A DNA stretch of 64,000 nucleotides from CBDDDW01 sp965226805 (GCA_965226805.1 CBDDDW010000020.1:1-64000); one strand, 5' to 3'; positions 35,538-44,671 are shown, counted from the stretch's first letter. Translations and numbers: made by a program. Notes: generated from the sequence alone by a model not told the origin.

Positions 35538-38477
35538 ATGAACGGAGACCAGATCAGGCGTACTTTCCTGGAGTTCTTCCAGGAAAAGGGCCACACGGTC
35601 ATGCCCAGCTCGTCCCTCGTGCCCACCGGCGACCCCACAATGCTGTTCACCAGCGCCGGGATGGTGCCGCTTAAACCCTACTTCACAGGGGAGACCACAC
35701 CCCCCTCTCGCCGCCTCACCTCCTGCCAGAAGAGCTTCCGCACCACCGACCTGGACGAGGTGGGGGACCACAAGCACCTCACGTTTTTCGAGATGCTTGG
35801 CAACTTCAGCATAGGCGACTACTTCAAGCGGGAGGCCATCGCCTGGAGCTGGGAGTTCGTGACCCAGCATTTCAATCTGCCGGCGGAACGACTCTACGTC
35901 ACCGTATATCTGGACGACGAGGAGGCGTATAGCCACTGGAGCCAGGATATCGGTGTGCCCCAGGAGAGGATCTTCCGTTACGGCGACAAGGACAACTGGT
36001 GGGGCCCCGCGGGCGTAGAGGGGCCATGCGGCCCCTGCAGCGAGATCCACTATGACGGCGGCTTGGAGTACGGCTGCGGCCAGCCCGACTGCCACCCGAA
36101 CCACGACTGCGAGCGGTTCGTGGAGCTATGGAACCTGGTGTTCATGCAGTTCTACCAGGACGCCAAGGGCAACCGGACCCCATTGCCCAGACCCAGCATC
36201 GACACCGGCCTGGGACTGGAGAGGGCCGCCGCCATCCTACAGGGCAAGCGCACCATCTACGAAACGGACCTCTTCCAGCCCATCATCCAAACGGTGTGTC
36301 AGCTCACAGGCAAGTCCTACGGCCAAGACAGAGACACCGACTACGCCCTCCGGGTGGTGGCCGAGCACGGGCGTGCAGCCGCCTTCCTTATAGCCGACAG
36401 TGTAATGCCCAGCAACGAGGGCAGAGGATCCGTGCTACGCCGCATCATCCGACGGGCCATCCGCTACGGCCGACAGCTGGGGCTGGAGCAGCCTTTCCTT
36501 GCGCAGGTAGCCGAAGCCGCGATCGAACGATTCCGACAAGCCTACGCCGAATTACTAACCGACAGGAACCATATATTCAGGGTGGTGGAACAGGAAGAGA
36601 ATGCCTTCCGCGAGAACCTACCTCGCGGGTTGCGATTTTTTTCGGGGTTCACGAAGGAGATTCCAAGTATCTCCAAAGATTTGGAAAAGATACGGCATGA
36701 CTTAGAGTCCACCTCAGAGATGACAATAGAAGCCGCTCTAAGCTTTTTGGGGCCTGTTATTCGTGTCGGAGGAACTGGCCCGGTATCCCTCCCAAGACTC
36801 GCTGAGATGCTCTCGGGTCCAGAAGAAACATACGGGGCTCTGAAAGCGCGGGAAATACTTGTCGACAGATCCACTTTCGATGAATCGGCTTCGACGGAAT
36901 CCAAACCCGCGTCTGATCAGATGCAGGAAATAACACTCCACCTAAACCGCACCGAGCAGAAACTTGATGACGCTCAGCAAATGCTCCCTGGGGGACTGAT
37001 CTTTCATCTCTATACTACCTACGGCTTTCCCCCAGAGCTCACCGCTGAGATAGCCCGGGAGCACGGCCTCGAACCAGACATGGAAGGCTTCGAAGGGGAG
37101 ATGAAGGACCATCGGGAAATTTCCCGCCCGTCCCACGCCTTCTCCGGCGGTATGGAGGTCCTTACGACCTACGAGAACTTGGGCGTGGATAAGGTAAACT
37201 TCGTTGGGTACGAGCAACTCGCTAGGGACTCGCTGATCACTGCCATCCTGGTGGATAATGCCCCAGCCGGACACGCAGCCAAGGGGCAGAGCGTGGAGGT
37301 GGTCCTTAAGGAAACGCCCTTCTACGCTGAGGGGGGAGGCCAGGTGGGCGACGCCGGGGTGATCGCCGGTCCCAACGGCAGGGTACGGGTCGAGGATACC
37401 CAGAGCCCCGTCGCCGGGCTCATCGTCCACCGGGGTGTGGTCGAAGAGGGGGACATGTCCCTGGGTGAGCAAGTGAACGCCCACGTCGATCCCTCGAGGC
37501 GCCTCGATACGGCGCGCAACCACAGCGGCACCCATCTGCTCCACGCGGCGCTGCGCAATGTGCTGGGGCTCCACGTGCGCCAGGCGGGCTCTCTGGTGGC
37601 CCCCGACAGGCTCCGCTTCGACTACAGCCACGTGAGTGCCCTGGCAAGAGAGGAGCTACAGGAGATACAGGACCTGGTGAACGAGAAGGTGCGGGACAAC
37701 TTGAAGGTGGACACAATGGAGTCCACCTACTCCCAGGCCTTGGAGCACGGGGCGCTGGCCTTCTTCGGAGACAAGTACGGCGACGTGATCCGGGTCGTGG
37801 AGATGGCTGACGGTGAGAGGTTCAGCTACGAAGTCTGCGGCGGGACCCACGTCGGCGCCACGGGGCAGATCGGGCCGGTCTTCGTCGTGGGCGAGTCCAG
37901 TATAGGAGGCGGGATGCGACGAATAGAGGCCGTCTCGGGAAGGGCCGCCGAGGGGCTCTTCGTTGAGCGGTCCTCTCTGCTGGAGTCTCTATCCCACAAG
38001 CTCCAGACGCCTCTCGTCGACCTGGACTCGCGCCTGGACAGCTTCATGAGTGAGATGGACAGCCTTAGAAAACGCCTAGCTGTCCTGGAGCGAGAGAGGC
38101 TGCGTCGGGAGTCCCAGGAGCTGCTCGGCAAGGTGCAGGATGTGGGCGGCATCAAGGTCCTGGCGGAGAAGACCTCTGCCGACAGCTCGGACTCGATGCT
38201 GGAGATGGGGGACTGGCTCAAGGACAAAATGGCCAGCGGCGTCATCGTGCTGGCCGCCGTGCAGAACGGCCTCCCCAGCATTGTAGCCATGGTGACCTCC
38301 GATCTTGTGGCCAGGGGCCTCAACGCGGGTAACATAGTTAGGGAGACCGCCAGGGTCATCGGTGGGGGTGGAGGCGGCAGGGCCGAGATGGCTCAGGCCG
38401 GAGGAAAGCGGGCCGACAAGCTGGATGAGGCCCTCGCACGGGTGAGCGAAGTCGTAAGGAAAGAGGCCGGCCTGTGA
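35538..38477 (+). CDS. alaS: Alanyl-tRNA synthetase with ~100-residue internal insertion
   Basis: The 979-residue enzyme charges tRNA-Ala. The catalytic core (RRTFLEFFQEKGHTVMPSSS, FTSAGMVPLKPYFTG), the tRNA-recognition region, the editing domain (HSGTHLLHAALRNVLG; CGGTHVGATGQIGP) and a C-terminal glycine-rich C-Ala domain are all present. Bacterial AlaS is usually about 870-880 residues. The surplus lies at residues about 365-480 (nt ~36630-36980), between ENLPRGLRFF and LPGGLIFHLYTTYGFP, where most AlaS have a short linker. The inserted DNA is visibly poorer in GC than its flanks. The stop overlaps the GTG start of ruvX. Confidence 0.95.
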   Translation: MNGDQIRRTFLEFFQEKGHTVMPSSSLVPTGDPTMLFTSAGMVPLKPYFTGETTPPSRRLTSCQKSFRTTDLDEVGDHKHLTFFEMLGNFSIGDYFKREAIAWSWEFVTQHFNLPAERLYVTVYLDDEEAYSHWSQDIGVPQERIFRYGDKDNWWGPAGVEGPCGPCSEIHYDGGLEYGCGQPDCHPNHDCERFVELWNLVFMQFYQDAKGNRTPLPRPSIDTGLGLERAAAILQGKRTIYETDLFQPIIQTVCQLTGKSYGQDRDTDYALRVVAEHGRAAAFLIADSVMPSNEGRGSVLRRIIRRAIRYGRQLGLEQPFLAQVAEAAIERFRQAYAELLTDRNHIFRVVEQEENAFRENLPRGLRFFSGFTKEIPSISKDLEKIRHDLESTSEMTIEAALSFLGPVIRVGGTGPVSLPRLAEMLSGPEETYGALKAREILVDRSTFDESASTESKPASDQMQEITLHLNRTEQKLDDAQQMLPGGLIFHLYTTYGFPPELTAEIAREHGLEPDMEGFEGEMKDHREISRPSHAFSGGMEVLTTYENLGVDKVNFVGYEQLARDSLITAILVDNAPAGHAAKGQSVEVVLKETPFYAEGGGQVGDAGVIAGPNGRVRVEDTQSPVAGLIVHRGVVEEGDMSLGEQVNAHVDPSRRLDTARNHSGTHLLHAALRNVLGLHVRQAGSLVAPDRLRFDYSHVSALAREELQEIQDLVNEKVRDNLKVDTMESTYSQALEHGALAFFGDKYGDVIRVVEMADGERFSYEVCGGTHVGATGQIGPVFVVGESSIGGGMRRIEAVSGRAAEGLFVERSSLLESLSHKLQTPLVDLDSRLDSFMSEMDSLRKRLAVLERERLRRESQELLGKVQDVGGIKVLAEKTSADSSDSMLEMGDWLKDKMASGVIVLAAVQNGLPSIVAMVTSDLVARGLNAGNIVRETARVIGGGGGGRAEMAQAGGKRADKLDEALARVSEVVRKEAGL

Positions 38478-38899
38478 GGCTCCTGTGCCTGGACTTGGGC
38501 GAGCGCCGCATTGGGCTCGCCATAAGCGACCCAGGGGGCACCCTGGCGACGCCCCTGGGGTTCATCCTGCGGACCCGGCTGCGGACCGACATCGCGAGGG
38601 TCCTGGAACAGACCGGTGAATGGCAGGCAGAGGGCATCGTGGTGGGCCTGCCCCTCTCACTGAACGGACGAGTCGGCCCCCAAGCGAAGAGAGTGCAGGG
38701 ATTCATCCGAGCCCTCAAGGCCGCGACCTCCTTGCCCGTGGAGACCATGGACGAGCGGTACTCCACAGCCCAGGCGGAGAGGCTCCTACGCCAGGCCGGC
38801 CGGCAGCCCTCCCGCCACAAAGGGGACGTGGACGCGGCGGCCGCCACCGTTATCCTCCAGGAGTTCCTGGACCAGTCGAGAAGCCGGAAAACCTCTTGA
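38474..38899 (+). CDS. ruvX: RuvX/YqgF Holliday-junction resolvase-like protein
   Basis: The 141-residue product starts at GTG 38474, overlapping the alaS stop (GTGA). The RNase H-like fold shows LCLDLGERRIGLAISDP with the first catalytic Asp, IVVGLPLSLNGRVG, and MDERYSTAQAERLL followed by KGDVDAAAATVILQEFL with the later acidic residues. The family functions in pre-16S rRNA 5'-end processing and possibly in Holliday-junction cutting. The alaS-ruvX pairing is common in bacteria. Confidence 0.93.
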   Translation: MRLLCLDLGERRIGLAISDPGGTLATPLGFILRTRLRTDIARVLEQTGEWQAEGIVVGLPLSLNGRVGPQAKRVQGFIRALKAATSLPVETMDERYSTAQAERLLRQAGRQPSRHKGDVDAAAATVILQEFLDQSRSRKTS

Positions 38900-38998
38900 C
38901 ATCGATCACAACCTGCCGTTAGGGTATATAATGATTCACAGGAGGGGTGTTCTAAGACAGCCAAGACCGTCACAGTTATAAGGAGGAACCCGCAGCTA

Positions 38999-39271
38999 AT
39001 GACCTATATCATTACCGAGCCGTGCGTGGCTGTTAAAGATAGCGCCTGTGTGGATGTCTGCCCTGTGGACTGTATCTACACGACGGATGAAGACGACATG
39101 TTTTACATCCATCCCGACGAATGCATCGACTGCGCCGCCTGCGAGCCGGTGTGCCCTGTAACGGCGATCTTCGCAGAGGACGCGGTACCAGCACAGTGGA
39201 ACTATTACACCGATCTTAACTACAGCTACTTCAAAGATAAGGACCCCTCCACCCTCAAAACCCACTTGTGA
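38999..39271 (+). CDS. Seven-iron (3Fe-4S/4Fe-4S) ferredoxin
   Basis: The 90-residue protein has an N-terminal cluster motif CVAVKDSACVDVCPVDC and a second motif CIDCAACEPVCP. The first motif lacks one cysteine of the usual CxxCxxC, as in 7Fe ferredoxins of the FdxA type. AAGGAGG stands upstream of ATG 38999, and a TATAAT box lies at 38927-38932, with TTGACA 25 bp further up, too far for a standard pair. It could serve the KorAB enzyme as electron acceptor. Confidence 0.93.
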   Translation: MTYIITEPCVAVKDSACVDVCPVDCIYTTDEDDMFYIHPDECIDCAACEPVCPVTAIFAEDAVPAQWNYYTDLNYSYFKDKDPSTLKTHL

Positions 39272-39569
39272 TGTGACCCGGCGTTCGGCGATGCCCTGCC
39301 GGGAGCGACAACCCCTTCCCGCGAAGGCGCATGCTGAAAAGCCAGCATCTAAATCTGATCGACGGCCACGCCACCACCGCAGCTGGAACCCCTCTGGGAC
39401 ACGATGACCAATGATGGCCCTCGTGTCTTTTAATTAGCCCCATGAGCATCTCCGCAGCGAAAGCTCCAAGGGGGCGGTTTACTTGACAACAGATAGGGCC
39501 CTTGATAACATTTGCTACAGAGGCCGCTCATGTTGGTGGTCTCATTTTTTTCGAGCAGGTTTCACTACA

Positions 39570-40811
39570 GTGTCTTTCGTGACCGGGATGCGATGCCGGG
39601 AGTGTGGCAGAGAGTATCCCATCGAACCCATAAACGTCTGCGATTTTTGCTTCGGCCCCCTCGAGGTAGTCTACGACTACGACAGCATTGCCAGAGTAAT
39701 AAGCCGCGAGCGCATCGCCAAAGGGCCTCTGAACATCTGGCGCTACCAGGACCTCCTTCCAGTGGACGGCAAGGACGCTGTGGACATAAACGCGGGCTTC
39801 ACTCCCCTCATTAAGTCCAAGAACCTGGGTAAGCTCCTCGGGCTGGATAATCTCTACATTAAGAACGACAGCGTCAACCCGTCTTTCTCCTTTAAAGACC
39901 GGGTCGTGTCTGTGGCAGCTACCAAGGCATTGGAGTTTGGCTTTGACACCCTGGCCTGCGCTTCTACGGGGAACCTGGCCTGCGCTGTCGCCGCGCACGC
40001 AGCCAGAGCCGGTATGCGGGCGGTGGTGTTCATACCGGCCGACCTGGAGTACGGGAAGGTGGTTGGGGCCGCCATCTACTCTCCGGTAGTAATCGCGGTG
40101 AAGGGTAGCTACGACGAGGTCAACCGCCTATGCAGCGAAGTGGCGGACAACTACCCGTGGGCGTTTGTGAACATCAACGTGCGCCCCTTCTACACCGAAG
40201 GGAGCAAGACTCTGGCATACGAGGTAGCGGAACAGCTCGGCTGGCGGCTGCCAGACCACACGGTCATCCCCTCCGCTTCGGGAGCACTGTACACGAAGAT
40301 CTGGAGAGGCTTTAACGAGCTAGCCTCCCTGGGTCTGGTCGAGGGGCCCGTGCACACCAAGATGCATTTAACCCAGGCAGAGGGCTGCTCGCCTATCGTC
40401 GAGGCGTTCAAAAGCGAAGACGACGTCATAAGGCCGGTAAAGCCCAATACCATCGCCAAATCTCTGGCCATCGGAAACCCCGCCGACGGTGTCTACTCTC
40501 TCGGAGCTCTGAGGGAGTCCCGCGGTTCAGCATACGCCGTGCCGGAAGAGGATGTCACCGAGGGGATGAAGCTTCTAGCGCAGACCGAGGGGATATTCAC
40601 AGAGACGGCCGGCGGAGTCGTGATCTCGGGACTAAAGTATCTGGCCGAGACCGGCGCAATCAAGCGTGACGAGTTGACTGTCGCGTACATCACTGGCAAC
40701 GGTCTCAAGACCCTGGAAGCAGTCGAAGACGTGGTCCGCCCCCTGTCAATAGTCCCCACCATGAGCTCCTTCGAGGAAGCGATCGACGGCGTAGACATCG
40801 GAGTGAGGTAG
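39570..40811 (+). CDS. thrC: Threonine synthase-like PLP enzyme
   Basis: The frame is open from 39483 but the first 29 residues look like read-through; GTG 39570 (VSFVTGMRCRECG) or ATG 39588 is a better start. An N-terminal zinc-like knuckle (CRECGREYPIEP, VCDFCFG) precedes the fold-type II core with PLP lysine in NPSFSFKDRVVSVAA, the phosphate-binding ASTGNLACAVAAHAA, and the late glycine loop TGNGLKTL. It makes threonine from O-phosphohomoserine, or a related reaction. The next genes encode a NIL-domain protein and a MoaD-like sulfur carrier, so a role in sulfur amino-acid synthesis is possible. Confidence 0.88.
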   Translation: MSFVTGMRCRECGREYPIEPINVCDFCFGPLEVVYDYDSIARVISRERIAKGPLNIWRYQDLLPVDGKDAVDINAGFTPLIKSKNLGKLLGLDNLYIKNDSVNPSFSFKDRVVSVAATKALEFGFDTLACASTGNLACAVAAHAARAGMRAVVFIPADLEYGKVVGAAIYSPVVIAVKGSYDEVNRLCSEVADNYPWAFVNINVRPFYTEGSKTLAYEVAEQLGWRLPDHTVIPSASGALYTKIWRGFNELASLGLVEGPVHTKMHLTQAEGCSPIVEAFKSEDDVIRPVKPNTIAKSLAIGNPADGVYSLGALRESRGSAYAVPEEDVTEGMKLLAQTEGIFTETAGGVVISGLKYLAETGAIKRDELTVAYITGNGLKTLEAVEDVVRPLSIVPTMSSFEEAIDGVDIGVR

Positions 40812-40818
40812 GGTAATC

Positions 40819-41061
40819 ATGGGTAAGAAGCGGGTCAAGTTTACTTTCACGCCGGAGCTGGTGCCACAGCCGATAATCTACCAATTGGGACACGAATTCC
40901 AGCTGGTCACCAACATCAGGCGCGCGGATGTGCGCGAGAACATGGGCTGGGTCGTTCTGGAGCTCGAGGGCTCCGACGAAGAGATCGAGAACGGCGTCAA
41001 ATGGGTTAGCTCGCAGGGTGTACGGGTAGACCCGGTGAGCGGCGATGTCATCGAGGGGTGA
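40819..41061 (+). CDS. NIL-domain protein
   Basis: The 80-residue protein matches the NIL domain, a ferredoxin-like fold found at the C-terminus of MetN methionine importers and fused to ferredoxins in sulfur-related genes: VKFTFTPELVPQPIIYQLGH, VTNIRRADVRENMGWVVLEL, and VKWVSSQGVRVDPVSG. It lies 7 bp after thrC and 32 bp before the MoaD-like gene. Stand-alone NIL proteins near homocysteine-synthesis genes are thought to help sulfur incorporation; here that is inference. Confidence 0.88.
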   Translation: MGKKRVKFTFTPELVPQPIIYQLGHEFQLVTNIRRADVRENMGWVVLELEGSDEEIENGVKWVSSQGVRVDPVSGDVIEG

Positions 41062-41093
41062 AGTCCCCAATGTCAAAAGGAGAGTAAACTGAG

Positions 41094-41375
41094 ATGAGTG
41101 GTGTGCTGATTCGTATTCCCACTCCCCTGCGTCGTGTCACCGGTGGCAAGGACAAGATAGAGCTAGAAGCCTCTCCCATGGGGGGGTTGATCGACGCCCT
41201 TGAAGCCGAGTTCCCAGGGTTTAGGGAAAGACTTGTAGATGAGAACGGCGAGCTGCGCTACTTCGTGAATATTTACCTTAACGGGGAAGACGTCAGGTTT
41301 CTCCAGGGCTTGGAGACATCTACCAAGGCTGGGGACGAGGTAAGCATCGTACCGGCGGTGGCAGGGGGCTGTTAG
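41094..41375 (+). CDS. MoaD/ThiS-family sulfur carrier ending Gly-Gly-Cys
   Basis: The 93-residue protein has the ubiquitin-like pattern (VLIRIPTPLRRVTGGKDKIE, LIDALEAEFPGFRERLVDEN, GELRYFVNIYLNGEDV, and GDEVSIVPAVAGGC). Sulfur carriers need a free C-terminal Gly-Gly to form a thiocarboxylate. Here one extra cysteine follows. Known analogues with extra residues (HcyS of Wolinella) are trimmed by a JAMM-type protease; no such gene is in this window. Context suggests a sulfur donor for cysteine, homocysteine or threonine-synthase-coupled synthesis. Confidence 0.88.
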   Translation: MSGVLIRIPTPLRRVTGGKDKIELEASPMGGLIDALEAEFPGFRERLVDENGELRYFVNIYLNGEDVRFLQGLETSTKAGDEVSIVPAVAGGC

Positions 41376-41385
41376 AGCCAGCCCC
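41365..41385 (+). terminator. Weak stem-loop at the end of the thrC-NIL-MoaD operon
   Basis: GGGGCTG pairs with CAGCCCC around a 7-base loop that includes the stop codon. No long T-run follows, so termination strength is doubtful. Confidence 0.35.
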
Positions 41386-41488
41386 TTCCCGCCGCTCCGA
41401 GCGACGGAACCAAGCAGGCTCGGTGATGCCTGTCATCCCGAACGCACCATTGTCATTCTGTTGCGAGCGAAGAATCTCCGCCCCCCTT

Positions 41489-42682
41489 TCAGGAGTTCCC
41501 TCCTCCCCCGATCTGCCTGGCCTCCATCCACGCCTGCTTCTGGGCCAGCCTGGCGGATTCATTGGTAGTCACATAGTCCCCTAAGAAGCTCTCCTTGAAG
41601 CTCCGGAACCGGCCGTCTTCTATAGCCTTTCTGGCCGTCTCCATCAGTCGGGTCACGAACCTCAAGTTGTGTATGCTGCCCAATCTGAGTCCCAGGAGCT
41701 CTTTGGACTTGAACAAGTGGTGCAGGAAGGCTGCGGAGTATCTTCCGCAGGTATAGCAGTCGCAGCTCTCCTCCAACGGGCCGGACGCCTGTTTGAAGCG
41801 ACTCCGCGTTATGTCAACGCGCCCCGTGCTTGTGTACAGCGCTCCGTTTCGGGCGACCCTGGTAGGTAGAGCGCAGTCGAATATGTCCATGCCACGGCCC
41901 ACACACTCGACCAAGTCCTCCGGGGAGCCGACGCCCATCAAATACCTGGGCTTGTCTTCGGGAAGAAGCTCCCCCATTTGCTCGGTAATCTCATACATCG
42001 GCGCCTTGGCCTCACCTACCGCCAAGCCGCCCACAGCGTAGCCATCGAAGACCATTTCGCTGATGTACTCCGCTGACTCCGCCCTTAGCTCCGGGAACAC
42101 CCCCCCTTGGACGATGCCGAACATAGCCTGCCATTCGGACTCCTCCAGCCCGCCGTGGGCCTCTTTGCATCTCGACGCCCAGCGATGAGTGCGGTCCATG
42201 GCCAGTCGGACCGCGTCCCTGCTCTCGCCGTAGGCGATGCACTGGTCGAGACACATGATTATGTCGGCACCCAATGCCTCTTGATATCTAGTGGCGGCCT
42301 CGGGCGTAAAGTGATGCTCGCTGCCGTCGATGTGGGAGCGGAAGATTATACCCTCATCGCTCACCTTGCCCAACGAACCGAGACTAAAGGCCTGAAATCC
42401 TCCGCTGTCGGTGAGTATCGGCCCGTCCCAACCGGTGAAGCGGTGAATCCCGCCGAGGGCTCGGACCACCTCCACCCCAGGCCGCAGGTAGAGATGGTAG
42501 GCGTTGGCCAGGATAATCTGAGCCCCCAGCGCGCCGACTTCCTCGGGAGCCAGGGACTTAACGCTCCCCTGAGTAGCCACGGGCAGAAAGGCCGGCGTGG
42601 CTACACGGCCGTGCTGCGTTTCGAGCTCCCCCGCGCGCGCCGAGTCGCAGGTGGCGGTGACAACGAATTTCAATGAAGACAT
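41489..42682 (-). CDS. tgt: Queuine/preQ1 tRNA-ribosyltransferase
   Basis: The 397-residue enzyme replaces guanine-34 of GUN-anticodon tRNAs with preQ1. Visible marks are TPAFLPVATQGSVKSLAPEE, LTDSGGFQAFSLGSL with an active-site Asp, FGIVQGGVFPELR, VGSPEDLVECVGRGMDIFDC with the catalytic Asp and TRVARNGALYTSTGR, and the zinc site CDCYTC with a later LRFVTRLMETAR region. The length is normal. It is divergent from a small ORF at 42703. Confidence 0.95.
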   Translation of the reverse strand: MSSLKFVVTATCDSARAGELETQHGRVATPAFLPVATQGSVKSLAPEEVGALGAQIILANAYHLYLRPGVEVVRALGGIHRFTGWDGPILTDSGGFQAFSLGSLGKVSDEGIIFRSHIDGSEHHFTPEAATRYQEALGADIIMCLDQCIAYGESRDAVRLAMDRTHRWASRCKEAHGGLEESEWQAMFGIVQGGVFPELRAESAEYISEMVFDGYAVGGLAVGEAKAPMYEITEQMGELLPEDKPRYLMGVGSPEDLVECVGRGMDIFDCALPTRVARNGALYTSTGRVDITRSRFKQASGPLEESCDCYTCGRYSAAFLHHLFKSKELLGLRLGSIHNLRFVTRLMETARKAIEDGRFRSFKESFLGDYVTTNESARLAQKQAWMEARQIGGGGNS

Positions 42683-42702
42683 GGCAGGAATCCCCTGAGC
42701 TA

Positions 42703-42873
42703 ATGTATAGCCACCTGACCCGGTTGTCCACAGCGGGAACCCTAGATCCCGACTTTGAAACCAGGAACTCTCCGAAGCTCCTTTGCCAGGCAGTCCGCCA
42801 GGGGTTGAAACCGCCTGATCTTATTGACGGGTTCGTCCGCGTCTACGTTATCGATGGTGATGACCTGATTTGA
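42703..42873 (+). CDS. Small hypothetical ORF
   Basis: From ATG 42703 the frame gives 56 residues (MYSHLTRLSTAGTLDPDFET to VYVIDGDDLI); an upstream ATG at 42673 overlaps the tgt start. The C-terminal LIDGFVRVYVIDGDDL has a folded look. There is no clear ribosome-binding site. Coding status is uncertain. Confidence 0.35.
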   Translation: MYSHLTRLSTAGTLDPDFETRNSPKLLCQAVRQGLKPPDLIDGFVRVYVIDGDDLI

Positions 42874-43193
42874 GGACAGAGTCGAGCACTGAGAAGAGGG
42901 GGCGACATACCCTTATGCCCCCCTCAGGCGCCCAGCGTTGGGAGCAGCAGCCTGCCGTGGAATCTAGATAACCAGGGTTGGGCGATTACCCACTGTATTG
43001 TTCAGTTGAGTCCACGACGATAACCCTATCCACCTTCGAGGTCTTGCTAAACTCAAGGTCCCAGCCGCAGATCCCGAGGGGTCACGTTGTCCGAGCAAAC
43101 CGCAGTTTTGGTATAATTCCATTTCTGCGAGGGAGGGTGTTCCCAGCAAGGCGCTTTCGGCAGGGAGTGCGACTCAAGATAAAGGAGACTGAA
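42874..43193. other. Intergenic stretch upstream of an ABM-like gene
   Basis: No gene is seen. TATAAT lies at 43112-43117, with TTGTCC at 43087-43092 (19-bp spacing), a possible promoter for the gene at 43194. Confidence 0.35.
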
Positions 43194-43508
43194 ATGCAAG
43201 CGATAATCGTGACGATCCAAATAAAACCAGACCACAGGGAGGCCTTCATAGAGGCGATGCTGGATGACGCGCGCGGCTCCGTGGGGAACGAGCCGGGGTG
43301 TCTGCGGTTCGACGTATTACAGGACGCAGAGGACCCTAACCGGATTCACCTCTACGAGGTGTATCGGGACCAGTCCGCCCTCGAGGCCCACCGCGACATG
43401 CCCCACTATCTAAAGTGGCGGGAGACGGTAAAGGACTGGCATGCGGCGGAGCCGGTTCGCCATATGTGTCAGACCGTGTTCCCACCGGAGTCAGCCTGGA
43501 GCAAGTAA
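43194..43508 (+). CDS. Antibiotic-biosynthesis-monooxygenase family protein
   Basis: ATG 43194, after AAAGGAGACTGAA, gives 104 residues; the open frame to 42978 upstream is not needed. The ABM signature is clear: IIVTIQIKPDHREAFIEAML, NEPGCLRFDVLQDAEDPNRI and HLYEVYRDQSALEAHRDMPH. These small dimeric proteins (YgiN/LsrG type) are cofactorless oxygenases or isomerases of varied substrates. It lies convergent with panE. Confidence 0.88.
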   Translation: MQAIIVTIQIKPDHREAFIEAMLDDARGSVGNEPGCLRFDVLQDAEDPNRIHLYEVYRDQSALEAHRDMPHYLKWRETVKDWHAAEPVRHMCQTVFPPESAWSK

Positions 43509-43585
43509 TCCGGGGCGAAAGGCGGACCAGGGGCGCGGCGCGGGCCACGACCTGACTCCACGACGTTTCGGGCTGACACAAGGGC

Positions 43586-44671
43586 TCAGCGATGTGCCGC
43601 CAAAAGCTCTTCCTGAATGTATTCCTGGAATAGAGCCAAGTTCGAGGGGTATGGCGGAAGCTTACGCTCGTTTACCAGCCTACCCACGCGCACGATTGCC
43701 CTGTTATATGGTACCAGCACTTCCAGCTCCTGGGCGCGCTGCACAACGTACCCATTGATTTCCTCTACTTCCATGGGAGTCCCACGCAGGGCATCCTGTA
43801 GCGTCGAGGGGCGGGTGACCACCTCCATCTTCTTCGCCGTCTCCACAACCTCCCTCTCCAGCTCCGGCCTCTCCCCTCGGGCAGCCTGCTTGATGTCCTC
43901 GGGGGTGAGGATCACTCCGACGCTGCCGCCGAAGCCCCCAAACCTGACTCCCAGCTGCTCGCCCACGCTTATCGCCTCGTCCTGAAGCGCCCATCGCAAG
44001 CGCGCCGTGTCGTTGAGCCCGATCTCCCTGGCATCCCAGGAGGTGATAGCGGCCAACAGGTTGCCTCCGCAGTTGACCACGAACTTGGTCCAGACTTCGT
44101 CCATAACGCTATCCGAGACCCCACATGTGCCGACGTTGTCTCTCAGTAGCTGGCCAAGCCCCTCTACTCTAGAGGTCACACCTCCCTTATACTCTCCCAC
44201 CATGTAGTCATACACTCCAGGCTTGCCGCCCAGGGTACGGTGAATGTGCCCGGGTTCCCAGGTCTGGCCACCCATGAGTGTCTCGCAACCGATTGTTCGA
44301 TCGGCGCCTACGATATCTGCAATCGTGGGCTCGTTTATCCCGTTCTGGACGGATACCACCATTCCGTCCTGCGCCAGGAATGGCTTGATACGTTCCACGC
44401 ACCACCTGGTGTTATAGGCTTTGACAGCCAGAAAGACCACGTCTAGGCCATCCCGAATCTCGTCCAGCTCATCGATATGCAGAGCAGGCATGACTCCTTG
44501 CCACTCGAAGGGCTCTCCTCCGTAGTACCCCGTCACGCGCAGGCCGGTGGTGCGTATGGCTTCCACGTGGGGTTTCCACGGGTCGATGATCAACACGTCG
44601 TGGCCTCCCCGGCGCAGTCCGGCCGCGACGATGCCGCCCATTGCGCCCGCGCCTAACACTGCCATCCTCAT
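43586..44671 (-). CDS. panE: 2-Dehydropantoate 2-reductase (ApbA/PanE family)
   Basis: The 361-residue protein has the N-terminal Rossmann motif MAVLGAGAMGGIVAAGLRRG, the ApbA-type DVVFLAVKAYNT and SVQNGINEPTIADIVG segments, and a C-terminal helical domain with a KFVVNCGGNLLAAITS catalytic-lysine region. It would reduce ketopantoate to pantoate with NADPH for coenzyme A synthesis, though many homologues act on other 2-keto acids; at 361 residues it is longer than E. coli PanE. A perfect 28-bp palindrome lies 20 bp upstream of the start. Confidence 0.88.
   Translation of the reverse strand: MRMAVLGAGAMGGIVAAGLRRGGHDVLIIDPWKPHVEAIRTTGLRVTGYYGGEPFEWQGVMPALHIDELDEIRDGLDVVFLAVKAYNTRWCVERIKPFLAQDGMVVSVQNGINEPTIADIVGADRTIGCETLMGGQTWEPGHIHRTLGGKPGVYDYMVGEYKGGVTSRVEGLGQLLRDNVGTCGVSDSVMDEVWTKFVVNCGGNLLAAITSWDAREIGLNDTARLRWALQDEAISVGEQLGVRFGGFGGSVGVILTPEDIKQAARGERPELEREVVETAKKMEVVTRPSTLQDALRGTPMEVEEINGYVVQRAQELEVLVPYNRAIVRVGRLVNERKLPPYPSNLALFQEYIQEELLAAHR

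Noticed and set aside
38896..38932. TTGACA and TATAAT before the ferredoxin as a sigma-70 promoter
   Set aside because: The spacing is 25 bp, far outside 16-19; only the -10 may be real.
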